64,000 nt of DNA from Fremontodendron californicum (lineage: Eukaryota > Streptophyta > Magnoliopsida > Malvales > Malvaceae), in assembly GCA_030761205.1 (NCBI GenBank), contig JAULJL010000028.1, positions 17,411,001 through 17,475,000 on the forward strand, written 5' to 3'. Below the pieces are notes generated by a model, which saw only the letters and a program-made list of their open reading frames with translations, did no database searches and was not told the DNA's origin. Each line of letters starts with the position of its first letter. Within the stretch, counting starts at the first letter, position 1. Of this stretch, positions 47,939 to 61,259 are shown one piece after another. The translations under genes were made by a program, and so were the position numbers.

Positions 47939-50900
47939 TGTAGACACCTAATTTTGTCCGGCCCCCTAAATCAAGTACATTTTCTTCCTAAATTGATGTT
48001 TCAGAATGCTAAAAGGCTTTTCTCATCCTGCAGTAGTCCTCCGAGACTTAGTCTAAGGAAGCGTATAGAAAAAATCAAAACTTGAAAAAGTCAACCCTAA
48101 AAAAGTCAATCCCAAAAAAGTCAACCCACTTTCAAAATCAAGATTTGAGGTTCAATTGAAAAATGGTGAAAGAATTTTGATAATCCGAGGTCTACATTGA
48201 AAGATATGGAGTTCGGAAGTTGGGTTACAGAGATTCAGTAGAAAAGAAACCCTAGTTCGGGAAATTTGGGGAAAAGTGCTTAAACGATCAAATTGGTCAG
48301 AATTGAAGGTCTCAAATGAAAGATAATCACTGACTACGGGTAATGGAGAAGCTATTTGGAAGAAAAACTGATAGAAAAGTCAATTCGGAGGAAAACCGAG
48401 AATTAGGGTTTTTTGGTGGATTTTGATGAAATTTGGAAGGATTATGGAAATGGCCCAATTCGGTAGATCTAAAGCCCTTAATTGATGAGAAATGATTAAA
48501 CAAAGATAGCCCAAGGCTCGGTTTGAAGAAAATCTAAAAATCGGACTGGTTTTGAGCAAAATCGGGTTTCAGATGCAAAAAGGCAAAATTGGAAAATATG
48601 GGAAAAATAGCAAATGAACTCCAAAAATTTTGAAAATTTGCAAATCTCATTCTTAAATCATTTCGAAGAGTTAGAAAAAGAAAATCTTGATTCGGAGTTC
48701 GTTTGCAAAATCGCCAAATACCGGGCCCACTATGTAGAAATTCAACAGGATAAATCTTGGAAAAATAGCAAACGAACTCCAAAAATTCTGAAAATTTGTA
48801 AATCCCATTTTTAAATTATTTGGAAGAAATTGGCAAAAGAAAATCTTGATTCGGAGTCCGTTTGCAAAATGGCCAAATCCCGGGTCCCCTATGTAGTAAC
48901 TCAAGCAGATAAATCACGAAAAAATAGCAAATGAGCTCCAAAAATTAGGAAAACTTCCAGATCACATTTTTAAATTATTTTGAAAAGATTGGTGAAAAAA
49001 ATCTAGATTCGGAGCTCGTTTAAAAATGGTAAAGTTCGGGTGCATAAAAGGGGTAATTTCAAAAATAAATCCGAAATAAATAGCAAATGGACTCAGAAAA
49101 TTTTAAAAACTTGCAGAATTCAATTTTTTATTATTTTGGAAGTATTGAAAAAAGAAAATTTGAATTTGGAGTCCGTTTGCTATTTATTTAGGTCCAAGGG
49201 GCAAAAATGTTATTTCATCGAAGAAACCAAAAAGGGCAAATTTGTAATTGAGAAAAATATGAAAGAAGAAGGAATTGCTGGGATTTTTCTTCCCTTGGTC
49301 AGCCAGCATAGAGGAGAAGAAGGAAGCTTGAACAATTTAATTCCCTAGTCACTATCAAGCCACATGCTACCACTAAACCTTGCAAATGGTCCCCCCTTCA
49401 TCCAATGGCTTAGGTTCTTGTAGGAAAGTTGAATGCACAATCCAATGGCCAAGTTTAAATGCCAAGATGAAATTTTTATTTTTCATGAAAGAACCCTCAT
49501 CTATTGGCCAAGAATGGAAGAAAAAAGATGAGCACAATTCATCCAAGGGTGAGCATCTATTCGGTTAAGCAAGGGAGTGCATGGGATTGTCTCTTTTCAT
49601 CCAATGGCTTAGGCCATGTACAAGGGCTGAGTCCACATGTCGAGGGCTGGATTTAATCTACAAGATGTCATTTTTATGTTTTCCTCATCCAATGACCAAG
49701 AATGGAAGAGCACAATTCATCCAAGGGTTGGCACTCAAGGGGGCAAGCAAGGGAGTGCATGGGATTGGTCCTCTTTTGCATCTAAGGGCTAAGTTTACTA
49801 CAAGGTCTGAGTACACATCTTAAGGGCTGCTATCAATTTCCAAGATGACATTTTTATGTTGTCATCAGAATATCTTAATCTAAAGGTAGAGGTTGGAGGA
49901 GAAAAAAGTGCAATTCCAATCCAAGGGTGAGAGGCTATTCGGCCAAGGCTAAAGAGGGGGGCTTGGTTTCATTTTTCATATGTTTTTTGGCTAGAAACAA
50001 TATCTAATTTGGAAAGTAAAAAGGTTTTGAAAGAAAGAAAAAAAAAGGTTTTCAATAGAGAGCTTGAAGGTAGTCATCTCTACCAAGCTCTAGCATAGCT
50101 TTCTTCTTGTTTTCCATGGTGATTTCTTGATTTTCTATCATGTTTTCCTACTACATTTTTCATATAAATAAAGTTTTTTAATGTTTACTTATGTTTTCAT
50201 CTCTTCTTCTTCATTAAAATGGTGGAAAATAATTTTTTTACATGGTTTCATGCTTGGCCGAAAATGGCATGTTTGCTTGCCTTGGTTTTCTTTTTCTTTC
50301 TTTCTTCCTTGCATGTTGTGAAAAATGATTTTTAAAAGGTTTTTAGAGTATCTAAGGTTTTGATTTTTTACAAAAGATGAAGCAAAAAGGTTGAAATGGC
50401 AACATGATCTTGGCTAGACCAAGTGACCATGGTTAGGAGAGAGGCTATAACCATTTTTACCTACCATGAAGCTCACCTTAATTTTGCTATTGAGCATGGT
50501 TTATTTTCTGATTTTTGGAATGGAAAGGCTTCATGATCTTGGCAAGACCAAGTGATTATGGTTAGGGGAGAGGCTATGCCCATTTTATACCAACCATGGA
50601 GCTTAACTTTCCTTGTTTTATTTACTAGTTTTGCTTGTTATTTATTTTGCATGTCTATGTTAAATTTTTTATAAGTTCTTTACATTATTTTCTATGCTAT
50701 ATTATATATTTCTATTCCATTCTTAATAACTTTCCCTTGTATATTCGGCCATTGTGTTCATATGCTCATGTTGTGCATTTTTTTTCATGTATCATGTCTT
50801 ATATTATAAACATGTTTGCATTTTTTTATTTTGTTACATGGCTATTCGGCTACTCCATTTTAGTATGCCTTGCATGTGTATTTTCACCTTGCTTCTTAAC

Positions 50901-53698
50901 TTGTTTGCATCTCCATGCCATGAACTTGTACATTTTGATTTTAGTATGTCATGTGCTTATGAAAATGCTATGATAAAATGCCATCATTTTGTTACATGGC
51001 CATTCGGCTACTCCATATTTATATGCCTTGAATGTGCATTTTCACCTTGCTTCTTGATTTGTTTGCATCTCCATGACATGAGCTTGTGCATTTTTAGTTT
51101 AGTACGTCATATGCTTATGCAAATGTCATGACATTATGCATCTTAATATGATTTGTCATGTACGTCTGTCATTTACTAGATAGGATTGCATTAGAGCATC
51201 ATGTAGCTACATTTGGCCTCTTCATGCATCCCTTGCCTTATCATGCATTTGCATTTTGTTTAGGTAACATGCTTTGCATTATCATATCTTGAAATTGTGT
51301 ATTAGTTGCTGTTTGTTCCAGCATTGACATTAGTTTCATTGGTCATTGTATGTTCATAGTATTGCTATGCATGTTCATTACATTTTAGGTCTAGGCCATA
51401 TTAGTATTGCCATGCATATTGAGTCATAAATCACATTGGTATTGTCATGCATTACTATGCTATTTAGGTCTTAGGTTACATTAGCATTTTCATGCATATT
51501 CATAACATATTAGGTCCAAGTCACATTTACATTATCAAGCATTGCATGTATATTGAGTTAGGATAGCATTTATTGCCATGAAAACTCATGCTAGGCATTT
51601 AGGTTGTCTTGAATTGTCATGCATTTCCTTTACCATTTAGACCTTTAGACCATGCATTTCATACATTTCATTTGCTGTATGTTCATTCATTCCATGTCAT
51701 TCCCACATGATTTATGACTTAGGCCATTCAATGGCTCAAAGTCATACTCTCTTGAGCATACTTGTGGAAAATTAAGGAATTGTCAAATTGATTATTCTAC
51801 CTTTGTGATTTTTTTTTACTTAGCCAATTTTTGTCCAAGTTTTTAAATGTTTAGCTACTGTCCTTAGGTCTTTAGGATGATCTTCAAAAATTTTTATTTT
51901 GATTTTTGAATGACTTTATCAAAGGCCAAAAATGTGTTTTGGCAAAACAGTTTTTTTCACCCAATACTCGAACATCTCCGATTTTTCTGGGCAGACATCT
52001 TTAATCAGAAAATTAAGACAATTGTTTCTTGTGTAGTTTTACATGTTCTGAGTCTCAAGTACTTTTTTTAGAGTTTTTTTGAATTTTTAAAAATAGGCTA
52101 AAAAATCATGTGGTAAAACCGGACAGTAGAGGCAGATTTGAAATCAAAAGAGGAATAATGGTTGAATTTGGCTAAGGCATTTAGAGGGTTGGTTAGAAAC
52201 TTTAGCTACTATCTTAGGGTAGTTTCTAAGCCTTCTTAAACTTTAAAAATGATTTTATAAATCTCGGGTTAAGGGTGGTTAAGTCCGGGATTTAAACTTA
52301 GGAAATTAGAGCCATTTTAGAAGGGTTTGGTAAGGGTTTTAATTTTTATTCAAGTTTTTCCTCAAAATTGTTTTCAAACAATCACAAAGTTTTGTTTTTT
52401 AGAAAATCTAATTTGACATATTTACCTAAGGTAGCCGGATATCCTTTTAGATATACGGATTTCTTTATTTAGAGGAAGAAATACATTTCATGCATTGCAT
52501 TTTCCATGTTCATGCATTTTATTTAAATGTGTGATTTTTGCTATGATATTTTCCATGGTATTATTATTATTTTGATTCACATTTTATGATCTTATATTGT
52601 TTGCCATATCATTTTGAATGTTTCATGATATCCCATATCTTTTATTTTGTCATTTATTTTTGTCACATTATTTAGCATATACTATGCTCATGCATTTTTA
52701 TTTTATTTTCATGCATATTTTATGATAGCATTATTTTATGTTTCATGACATTTCATCATATTCCATGTCATCTATATTTAATTATTTAGAATATGCCATG
52801 TCATTTAAAATATGCCATATCATTTAGAATTGCCATGTCATTTAAATCATTTTATCTCATTTAGAATATACCATGATACTTAGGATTTTTCATTTTACCT
52901 ATATATTATGGCATTTAAATTATGTCATATCATTTAGGTTGCATTATATTATCTAGACTTTGCCATGTCATTTTATTTATGTCATACATGTTCATGTTCA
53001 CATTTTTAAATGTTTTGAAAAAGATAATGATTTTCAATAAAATAAAGATATTCCCGAGTTAAAATAATTCATGAGTTCTCTACCGGGTTTGCTGGAGCGA
53101 ATATCATGAATTATCATTAATAAAGGAATATCTTTCTTTCAAAAAACGAGAATGATTCGAAAAGTTTTCCAAATGAATAAAAATTTCTATATTTTGCCGA
53201 TTTTGTCGGGGAATATAGGAAAATTTTGAATTAATAAATTCTGGATCATTTTCAATTAAAAATGGAATTATTTTTCTTAAAATTGGGAATTAACTTGAAA
53301 TACTAAATAAAAAACGAACTTTTTACCGAGACTTGAGATAACACACGATTAATAAGGTACCAATTTATATGGGCGTTGTGGGGGTGCTAATCCTTCCCCG
53401 CACGTAACCAACTCCTGAACCCGTTTCTTTGATTTCTATGGTTTAAAATGCAGACTTGAAATTGGTTTTAAAATATTTTAATTAATTTTAAAATGTTTTA
53501 TAAAACCGGTTTTAATAGGTGGCCGATCACACCTAGCTGAAAAAGATTGGTGGTGACTCCATGCCTTTTTACGAGGCTGTTTTCATACCCTCGACTATTT
53601 ATTTTATTTCAATCCAGAGGAATTAAGTCGTCTTTTCCTCTGCTTCTATTTCGCCCCTCACTCAAACGGGTCCCCGCGATCGGGATCACGTATCGACA
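47939..53698 (+). repeat. Element B 3' LTR (5760 bp)
   Basis: Pairs with 29486-35261 over its full length with scattered substitutions and small indels, ends CACGTATCGACA, and is followed by the GGGCC target duplicate. ORFs inside (for example 50635-51131) lie in TTTTGCATG-rich sequence, recur in the other LTR with changes, and are not genes. Confidence 0.93.
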
Positions 53699-56600
53699 GG
53701 GCCAATTTGTAATTAAGAAAAATATGAAAGATGAAGGAATTGATGAGATAATTCCTCCCTTGGTCAGTCAGCATAGAGGAGAAGAAGGAAGCTTGATCAA
53801 TTTAATTCTTTAATCACTATAAAGCTCAAAATGCTTCCACTAATACCTTGCAAATGGTCCCCCCTTCATCCACTAGCTTAGGTGCCTTGTAGAAAAGTTG
53901 AATACACATTTTAAGGGCTGGGATTAAATGTCAAGATGATATTTTTATGTTGTCATGAAAGAATCCTCATCCAATGGCCAAGAATGGAAGAAGAAAGATG
54001 AGCACAACTCATCCAAGGGTAGAGGTTCATTCGCCCAAGCAAAGGGAGAGCATGGGATTATATCCTTATTTCATCTAAGGGTTGAGGTTATTAGAAGGGC
54101 TGAGTACACATATTAAGGGCTGCTACCAATTGGCAAGAAGGTATTTTTATTGGGTCATCAAAAGATCTTAATTTAAGGGCCAAAATTGGAGGAGAAAAGT
54201 GCAAAAATCATCCAAGGGTGAAGGATGCCAATCGGCCAAGAGGGAAAGGGGGAATGTTTATTTTTTCCATATAGGCTAGGTCATTTGATAGATGAGGGGA
54301 GTAGCTAATTTAGAGAAGAAGAGTTTTTTGAAAGAAAGGAAAGAAAGGTTTTCTAAAAAGAGCTTGAAGGTAGTCATTGCTACCTAGCTCTAGCATGGTT
54401 TTCTTCTTGTTTTCCATGTTGATTTCTTGATTTTCGATTTTGTTTTCCTACTCCATTTCTCATAGAAATCAAAGTTTTAAAATGTTTACTTAAGTTTTCA
54501 TCTTTTCTTCTTCATCAAAAATGGTTGAAAACAAATTTTTTTCCAAGGTTTTTGCTTGGCCGAATTTGACATGAATGCTTGCCTTGATTTTTTGTTTTTT
54601 CTTCTTTGCATGTTGTTGTGGGAAACATGATTTTTGAAGGTTTATTTAAGTATTTAGTGTTCTGATTTTTTTACAAAAAATGAAGCAAAAGGGGTTAAAA
54701 TGGCTACATGATCTTGATACATATCAAGTGACCATGGTTAGGGGAGAGGCTATGCCCATTTTTACCAACCATGAAGCTCACCTCTATTTTGTTGGTTAGC
54801 ATGGTTTATGTTCTGATTTTTTTGAAATGGAAAGGCTTCATTATCTGGACAAGACCAAGTGATTATGGTTAGGGGAGAGGCTATGCCCATTTTGTACCAA
54901 CCATGGAGCTTAACTTTCCTTGTTTTGTTTACTAGTTTTTCTTGTTATTTTCTTTGCATGTCTATGTTTATTTTGATCATGTTCTTTACATTATTTTTAT
55001 GCTATATTTTCTTTTCTTTTCTTTTATATTTATTTATTTATTTATTTTTCTTTCTTTTCATGAAATGATATTTTTTGTAGGTTTTGGCCCTTATGTTTTT
55101 CTTGATTATATTTTGCATTTTTTTTTCATGTATCATACCTTGTATATTACCATGTTTGCATCTTATATTTTACCATATGACCATTCGGCTACTTCCATTT
55201 TGTTTGCCTTGTATATGTATTTTATCTTGCTTGTTGATTTGTTTGCATTTCCATGTTTGGTTTTGTGTATTTTGGTTTAAAATGCTATGTGTTTGTGTTA
55301 TTTGCTAGCTAGGATTATGCCATGATTTTTGAGGACCATTCGGCCAACATGACCCTTTTTGCTTTGTGTTTGCATTTTCAATTGGTTTAGTTGATAGGTT
55401 AGCATTTCATGCCATGACATTACGTATTTTGATTTGGTTTGCTCTGTGTTTGTGTTATTTGCTAGATAGGATTGCCTTAGGTTATCTAGTGGCCATTCGG
55501 CCTCTTCATGCATTCCTTGTCTTGTGTGTGCATTTGCATTTTGTTTAGGTACCATGCTTTGCATTATTATGCCTTGACATTGTGTATTAGTTGCTGTTTG
55601 TTCTTGCATTAGTATTAGGTTTATTGGTCATTATATGTCCATGACATTCTCATGCATTCTCATCACATTTTAGGTCTAGGCCATCTTTGTATTGCCATGC
55701 ATATTAGGTCTTAGATCATATTGGTATTGCTATGCATTGCTATGCTATTTAGGTCTTAGGTCACATTAGTATTGTCATGCATATTCATAACACATTAGGT
55801 CTAAATCATATTTGCATTATCAAGCATTTCATGCATATTAAGTTTGGATAGCATTTATTGCCATGCAAACTCATGCTAGGCATTTAAGTCATTTTGAATT
55901 GCCATGCATTTCCTTCATCATTTAGGTTTTAAATCATGCATTTCATGCATTCAACTTGCTTTATGTTCATGCATATCATGTCATGCCACATGATTTATGA
56001 CTTAGGCCAATCAATGGCTCAAGTCATGCTCACTTGAGCATACTTGTGGAAAATTAAAGGGTTATCAAATCGATTATTCTACCTTTGTGATTTATTTTAC
56101 TTAGCCATTTTTTGTCTAACTTTTTAGAAGTATTAGGTATTGTTTATAGGTCCTTAGGAGAGTCTCCAACCTTTTTACTTTGATTTTTGAATGATTTTAT
56201 CAAAGGCAAAAAATGTGTGTTTTGGCAAAACAGTTTTTCACCCAGTTTCTGAACTTTCCTGATTTTTCTGGGAAGTTATCTTTAATAAGAAAATTAAGCC
56301 AATTTGTTCCCATGTAGTTTTACATGTTCTAAGTCTCCAGTATATTTTTTAGATTTTTTTGAAATTTTAAAAAATAGGTTAAAAAATCGTGTTTTAAAAC
56401 TGGACAGTAGAGTCAGATTTGAATTTGAGGGAAAATCATTTTCTGTTTTGGCTAAGTTTTTTAGAGGGGGCTCATTAGGAAATTTAGCTACTGTCTTAGG
56501 GTGATTTCTAGGCCTTTTTAAACTAAAAAAATGATTTTATAGAGCTCGGGTCAAGGGTGGTCAAGTCCATATTTTAAACTTAGGAAATTAGAGCCATTTT

Positions 56601-58094
56601 TAAAAGGTTTGGCTAGGGTTTTAATCTTCATCCAAGTTTTTTTCAAAATTGTTTTCAAACAAATCACAAAGTATTTTGATTTTACAAAATTTAATTTGAT
56701 ATATTTTCCTAAGGTAGCCGGATATCTTTTTAGATATACGGACTTCCTTAATTAAAGGAAAAAATACACTTGCATGCATTGCATTTTCCATATCCATGCA
56801 TATTGTATAATATATGATTTTTTGCTAGATAATTTCTATGGTAGTTTTATTATTTTGATTTATATTTTATGGTGTCATATTGTTTGTTATATGATTTTTG
56901 AATATTTCATGCTATCCTAAGCTTTTTATTTAGTCATTTATTTTTGTCAGATTGTTTAGCATATACTATGTTCATGCATTATTATTATTATTTTTTTTTA
57001 TTTTCATGCATATTTCATGATAGCATTATTTTATGTTTCATGTCATTTCATGTCACTTAGATTATATTCCATGTCATTTAGATTATATTATTTAGAATAT
57101 GCCATGTTATTTAAAGTATGCCACATCATTTACATTTGCCATGTCATTTAAATCATTTTATTCCATTTAGAATATACCATGTTACTTAGGTTATTTCCTT
57201 TCATATAGAATAAATAATGTCACTTAGGACGTTTCATTTCATTTAGGATATTTCATTTCATTTAGAATATTATGTTATTTAAATCATTTCATTTCATTTA
57301 GAATATGTCATGCCATTTGAATTATATCATATCATTTAGGTTGCATTATATTATCTAGACTTTGTTATATCATCTTTATTATGTCACACATATTCATGTT
57401 CATATATATATATATATATATTTTTAAAATGTTTTGAAAAAGATAATAAATTTTCAATAAAATAAAGATATTCCCGAGTTACAATAATTCATGAGTTCTT
57501 TGCCGGGTTTGTTGGGGAGGATATCATAAATTATCATTAATAAAGGAATATCTTCTTTAAAACGAGAATGATTCGGAAAATTTTTCAAATTAATAAAAAT
57601 TTCTATATTTTGCCACGTTTGTTGGGGACTATAGGAAAATATTGAATTAATAAATTTCGGATCATTTTCAATTAAAAATGGAATTATTTTTCTTTAAATT
57701 GGGAATTAACTTGAAATACTAAATTAAAAACCGACTTTTTACCGAGACTTTAGATAATACATGATTAATAAGGTACCATTTTATACGAACGTTGTGGGGG
57801 TGCTAATCCTTCCCTACACGTAACCGAATCCCGAACCCGTTTCTTTGATTTCTCTGGTTTAAAACGCAGACTTGAAATTGGTTTTAAAAATGTTTTACAA
57901 AACCGGTTTTAATAGGTGGCCGAGCACACCTAGCTAAAAAAGATTGGTGGCGGCTCCATGACTTTTTGAAGGTCATTTTCAAAACCTTCATTTTTCAAGA
58001 GGAATTAAGTCGACTTTTCCTCGGTTTTTTTTTTAATGTCACGCTTAACGAAATATAAAGTCTTGCGATGAGATTTTTTTTTAGGGTTGCGACA
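53699..58094 (+). repeat. LTR of Ogre remnant 2, continued right of element B
   Basis: Begins with the second GGGCC and continues the LTR interrupted at 29485. It ends GGGTTGCGACA, the end type of element A's LTR, and its last 180 bp match, in reverse, 13020-13200. It runs through LTR blocks also seen in B (CAAGACCAAGTGATTATGGTTAGGGGAGAGGC near 54850, the GTAGCCGGATAT segment near 56715), with many differences. A TATATA run lies at about 57401-57420. No gene. Confidence 0.87.
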
Positions 58095-58098
58095 GAGG

Positions 58099-58368
58099 TG
58101 TTGTCGGATTTAACCACGCAAGTACACGTATCGTTAACAAGTAATAAAGTGAAGAGTAGAGTATCGTTCCCACGAGGAATTGTTACCAAATTCGTTAAGT
58201 ATTAAAATTAGAACAACTTAATCTTATTCAAACAATTAATTAAATTAAATAAAAGAAACTAACTAATAATAAAAAAAGGCAAATTAAAAGATAGATTAAA
58301 TCAAATAAGAAAAGCCTAGGATTACAATTTCCCTCAACACTTCGCTTGAACTTCTGAAACCCTCTTAA
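58099..58368 (-). repeat. Truncated LTR of an Athila/Tat-like element
   Basis: Matches 58914-59170 over about 260 bp (TGTTGTCGGATTTAACCACG at both starts), with a 14-bp difference near 58170. Read on the minus strand it is the last part of an LTR ending CCGACAACA. Four bases (GAGG) separate it from the end of the Ogre LTR at 58094. Confidence 0.8.
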
Positions 58369-58889
58369 TGATTCTGATTGATCACTGTTTGGCTTGCCAT
58401 GAATTTCATAAACACCTTTTCTAATTATGGTTTCTTTTCTTGGATAAGTGCTTGTGCATATGGTGGAAACTCAAAAAGATATGCTTGATTGTCTGAGTAG
58501 GAGGGCCATTGATTGTTACTCCAGGAAATATTTTGGTGATCTCCCCAATCTAGATTGTAGTTGTTGGAATAGAAACTATTTTGATGCATATTGTAGTTTC
58601 CAACATATTGGCAACAATCATTATGATGTCCTTCCCCACATAATTCACAAACCACAAATGAACTTTGGACGGCAGGTACACCCCAATTGCCAAGCTTCTT
58701 GTTAAGTGCAGCTATTTGTGCAAATATAGTAGTGATTGCATCTTGTTCATGACCCTACATAGTGCACCCCTTTTGCATTCAACTGGCAATAAAACTTGAA
58801 AAGAAAAATAAATTAAATTAAATAAATAAAAAGTTTGAATTAAGACTAAGATTGCTTGGTATTAATATTAACAAAAATAGTAAAACAAT
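58369..58889 (-). pseudogene. gag: gag fragment of the Athila/Tat-like element
   Basis: On the minus strand, from about 58758 to 58425, a frame encodes IFAQIAALNKKLGNWGV, a zinc knuckle CELCGEGHHNDCC (C-x2-C-x3-H-x4-C) and an Asn/Tyr-rich tail ending at a stop at 58425. This is the C-terminal end of Gag typical of Athila/Tat-type elements. The N-terminal Gag domain is missing: the leader after the primer binding site runs almost directly into this fragment, and all of pol is absent. Confidence 0.75.
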
Positions 58890-58907
58890 TCCCCGGCAAC
58901 GGTGCCA
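58890..58907 (-). other. Primer binding site of the Athila/Tat-like element
   Basis: Minus-strand TGGCACCGTTGCCGGGGA, six bases after the LTR end at 58914. This is the common Tat/Athila PBS form and is distinct from the Ogre sites in this window. Confidence 0.85.
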
Positions 58908-58913
58908 AAAACT

Positions 58914-59546
58914 TGTTGTCGGATTTAACCACGCAAGTGCACGTATCGTTGGCAATTAATAAAGTGAGGAGTAGAGGAATTGTTACCAAATTCGTTAAGT
59001 ATTAAAATTAGAACAACTTAATCTTATTCAAATAATTAATTAAATTAAATAAAAGAAACTAACTAATAATAAAAGAAGGCAAATTAAAAGATAGATTAAA
59101 TCAAATAAGAAAAGCCTATGATTACAATTTCACTCAACACTTCGCTTGAACTTCTGATACCCTCTTAACTTGATTAATGACCTTGAGTTGTTAACCTAGA
59201 GTTCTAATTCATTTATAAGGATCTTCCGATGGTCTTATAAAAATATCCCTCATAACGAATTAACTATATTCCTATGATAATTGAATTAGAGAGGAACTCA
59301 TTAAGTTTAGGCTCTAACAATGGTTACACATGACAAGTAAGTATATTTCTACCCTACCTGCAGATCAATTCATCATAATAAATAAATATGAAACATGTGT
59401 TATTCAATCCATGTCTAACACTAAACTCCCTTTTCCAAGTTGTATCTAGGTTACCACATCAATATAATTGGTAGCTAAGCAATTAGAAGCAGTAAGAACA
59501 AGATTGAATAAACAACATCAAATAACACTATTTCATAGAGTTATCA
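58914..59546 (-). repeat. Complete LTR (633 bp) of the Athila/Tat-like element
   Basis: On the minus strand it begins TGATAACTCTATG at 59546 and ends CCGACAACA at 58914. It is preceded by a purine tract (AAGTTTGGGGGTG, 59559-59547) and followed by a primer binding site, so it has internal-type sequence on both sides. Confidence 0.83.
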
Positions 59547-61259
59547 CACCCCCAAACTTAAGATTTTGCTAGTCCTCGAGCAAAACAAAACAAAACAAAA
59601 CAAACTAAATAAATAAATAAATAAAGTGAAACAAAACATAGCTAGAGATGAATGCACTTAACTAATGATTTCCTTAATTGTCCTCAAAAGTTATCTCAAA
59701 ATCTCAACTCAAAGTAGAACAAAAATATAATCCAACTTTATGATTCAGTTCAATCGTATGTCTCATGCTTGAATGGATTTTCAGTGTGTGTGTGAATAAT
59801 CTTTTTACAAATCATTACATGCAATCTAAATAAGTTTATGCCAATGTAAAATACGAATTAGTACTAGATTCTCATATGTTTGCTTTTCATCTCTCTCTCC
59901 ACTAATGTAGACTAACACTTCATCAAGGATCAAGTAGGTCTTTATTAAGCTTGTAATGTAAGGCTAGGGTCAAGCTAGGATAAAGATATATTTCGGTTTA
60001 AGTCACCCATAGACACTTTACATTTTTTCTAGGATTTTTGAGAGCCATAGTCTTTTCCTCAAATTACATGCTCTATTCTTTGAATACACTTCCTTTTTTG
60101 CTTCACCACTTTATTCTTTTTTTTTTTCGATTTTTCGTTTTCGAAGAACCATAATCTTTTCTCTTTTTTTTTTTTTCAGAGAAATTTTATTCACATCACC
60201 ATTACACCCAAATTAGACATAGCTCATAATTTTTTTTCTTGTATGTCATACACATGCGTATGTAGTGAGGGTAATCATGGTTTTTCTTATTTGGCTAGGC
60301 TAAAATATGTGGAAATAAAAAAGAGATATATCAATTAGGCACAAAGAGGTAGACTAAGGATATTAATATATAAAGGTAGGCTCGAAAGGCTCAAACGATC
60401 CAAAGATGGCCTAAATCATCTCCTCAGCTTAGTGTTGTCTAGGATTTCGCCTCGAGAGAGAATCAAACAAATTCTAGGCTCTAGACATAATTGCAATTCA
60501 CATCACCATAATCAGTCTTTAAATAAGCAATGCAAATCTAAGCAAGAGATTAAGTGCTCAATTTGTGAAAATCACATCCTAACATGAAACTAACAAAAGA
60601 ATTTAACACAAATTCTTCTCATGCCTATGTTTTTCCCAAGAATCAAGATAGATCGATAACTAAAGTTTCATCATTGGATAAGGGCCTTATCATATAAAGT
60701 GCAAAATATCTCAAGCAAATTTTTTTTTAAAATAGATTCCTAAACATAAACTTAGAAAACAAACTAAAAAGCCACACAAAACAAACTAAAAACTAAAAAA
60801 ATACACAAAACAAAAGAAATCGAAAAACTAACGACCAACACCCCCAAACTTAAAACAAACATTGTCTTCAATGTTTAAAAAAAAAAAGAGTAAGAATGAG
60901 AAAACTCCCCTATCGATGAAAGCAACGCAGGAGAAGCTATAGTCGTCTTCTTCGACCTTATCATGCTTGTCCAAGTTAGGTGAATGGTCACTACAAAAGA
61001 AAATAAATTAAAAATAGTAACTAAAAAAAATTAGAATTCAAAATATGAAAAATAATAATAATAATAAAAAAAAATAAAATACTTGTAAAAAAAATAATAA
61101 AAAAATAAGTAAAGAAAAGAAACAAATTAAATTTTTGTTTAATAGAGTTTTACCCTGCAAAAGAAAATATATAAAAAACATTTAGACAAAATATATATAT
61201 ATATATAAAAAAATAAAAGCAAATAGAAAATAAGAGTAAAAATTAGAACTTGCAACTAC
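59547..61259 (-). other. 3' non-coding region of the Athila/Tat-like element; right border uncertain
   Basis: Read on the minus strand it leads into the LTR through the purine tract TTAAGTTTGGGGGTG (59561-59547) preceded by GCTCGAGGACTAGCAAAA. A second such motif, AACATTGAAGACAATGTTTG followed by TTTTAAGTTTGGGGGTG, lies at about 60880-60839. Both are typical of the 3' part of Athila/Tat elements. No ORF with recognisable features; 60880-61250 is A-rich and I cannot place the border with the Ogre ORF1 remnant. Confidence 0.6.

Larger units (their letters stand above)
29486..53698 (+). mobile_element. Element B: full-length Ogre LTR retrotransposon, 24.2 kb, inactivated
   Basis: Complete structure: GGGCC target duplications (29481-29485 and 53699-53703), LTRs 29486-35261 and 47939-53698, primer binding site, ORF1, gag, protease, intron, RT, RNase H, second RNase H, integrase, 3' region with two tandem-repeat types, polypurine tract. 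All coding parts carry stops or frameshifts. The LTRs differ at several percent of positions by eye, with small indels (5776 versus 5760 bp), so the insertion is much older than element A. Confidence 0.95.
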
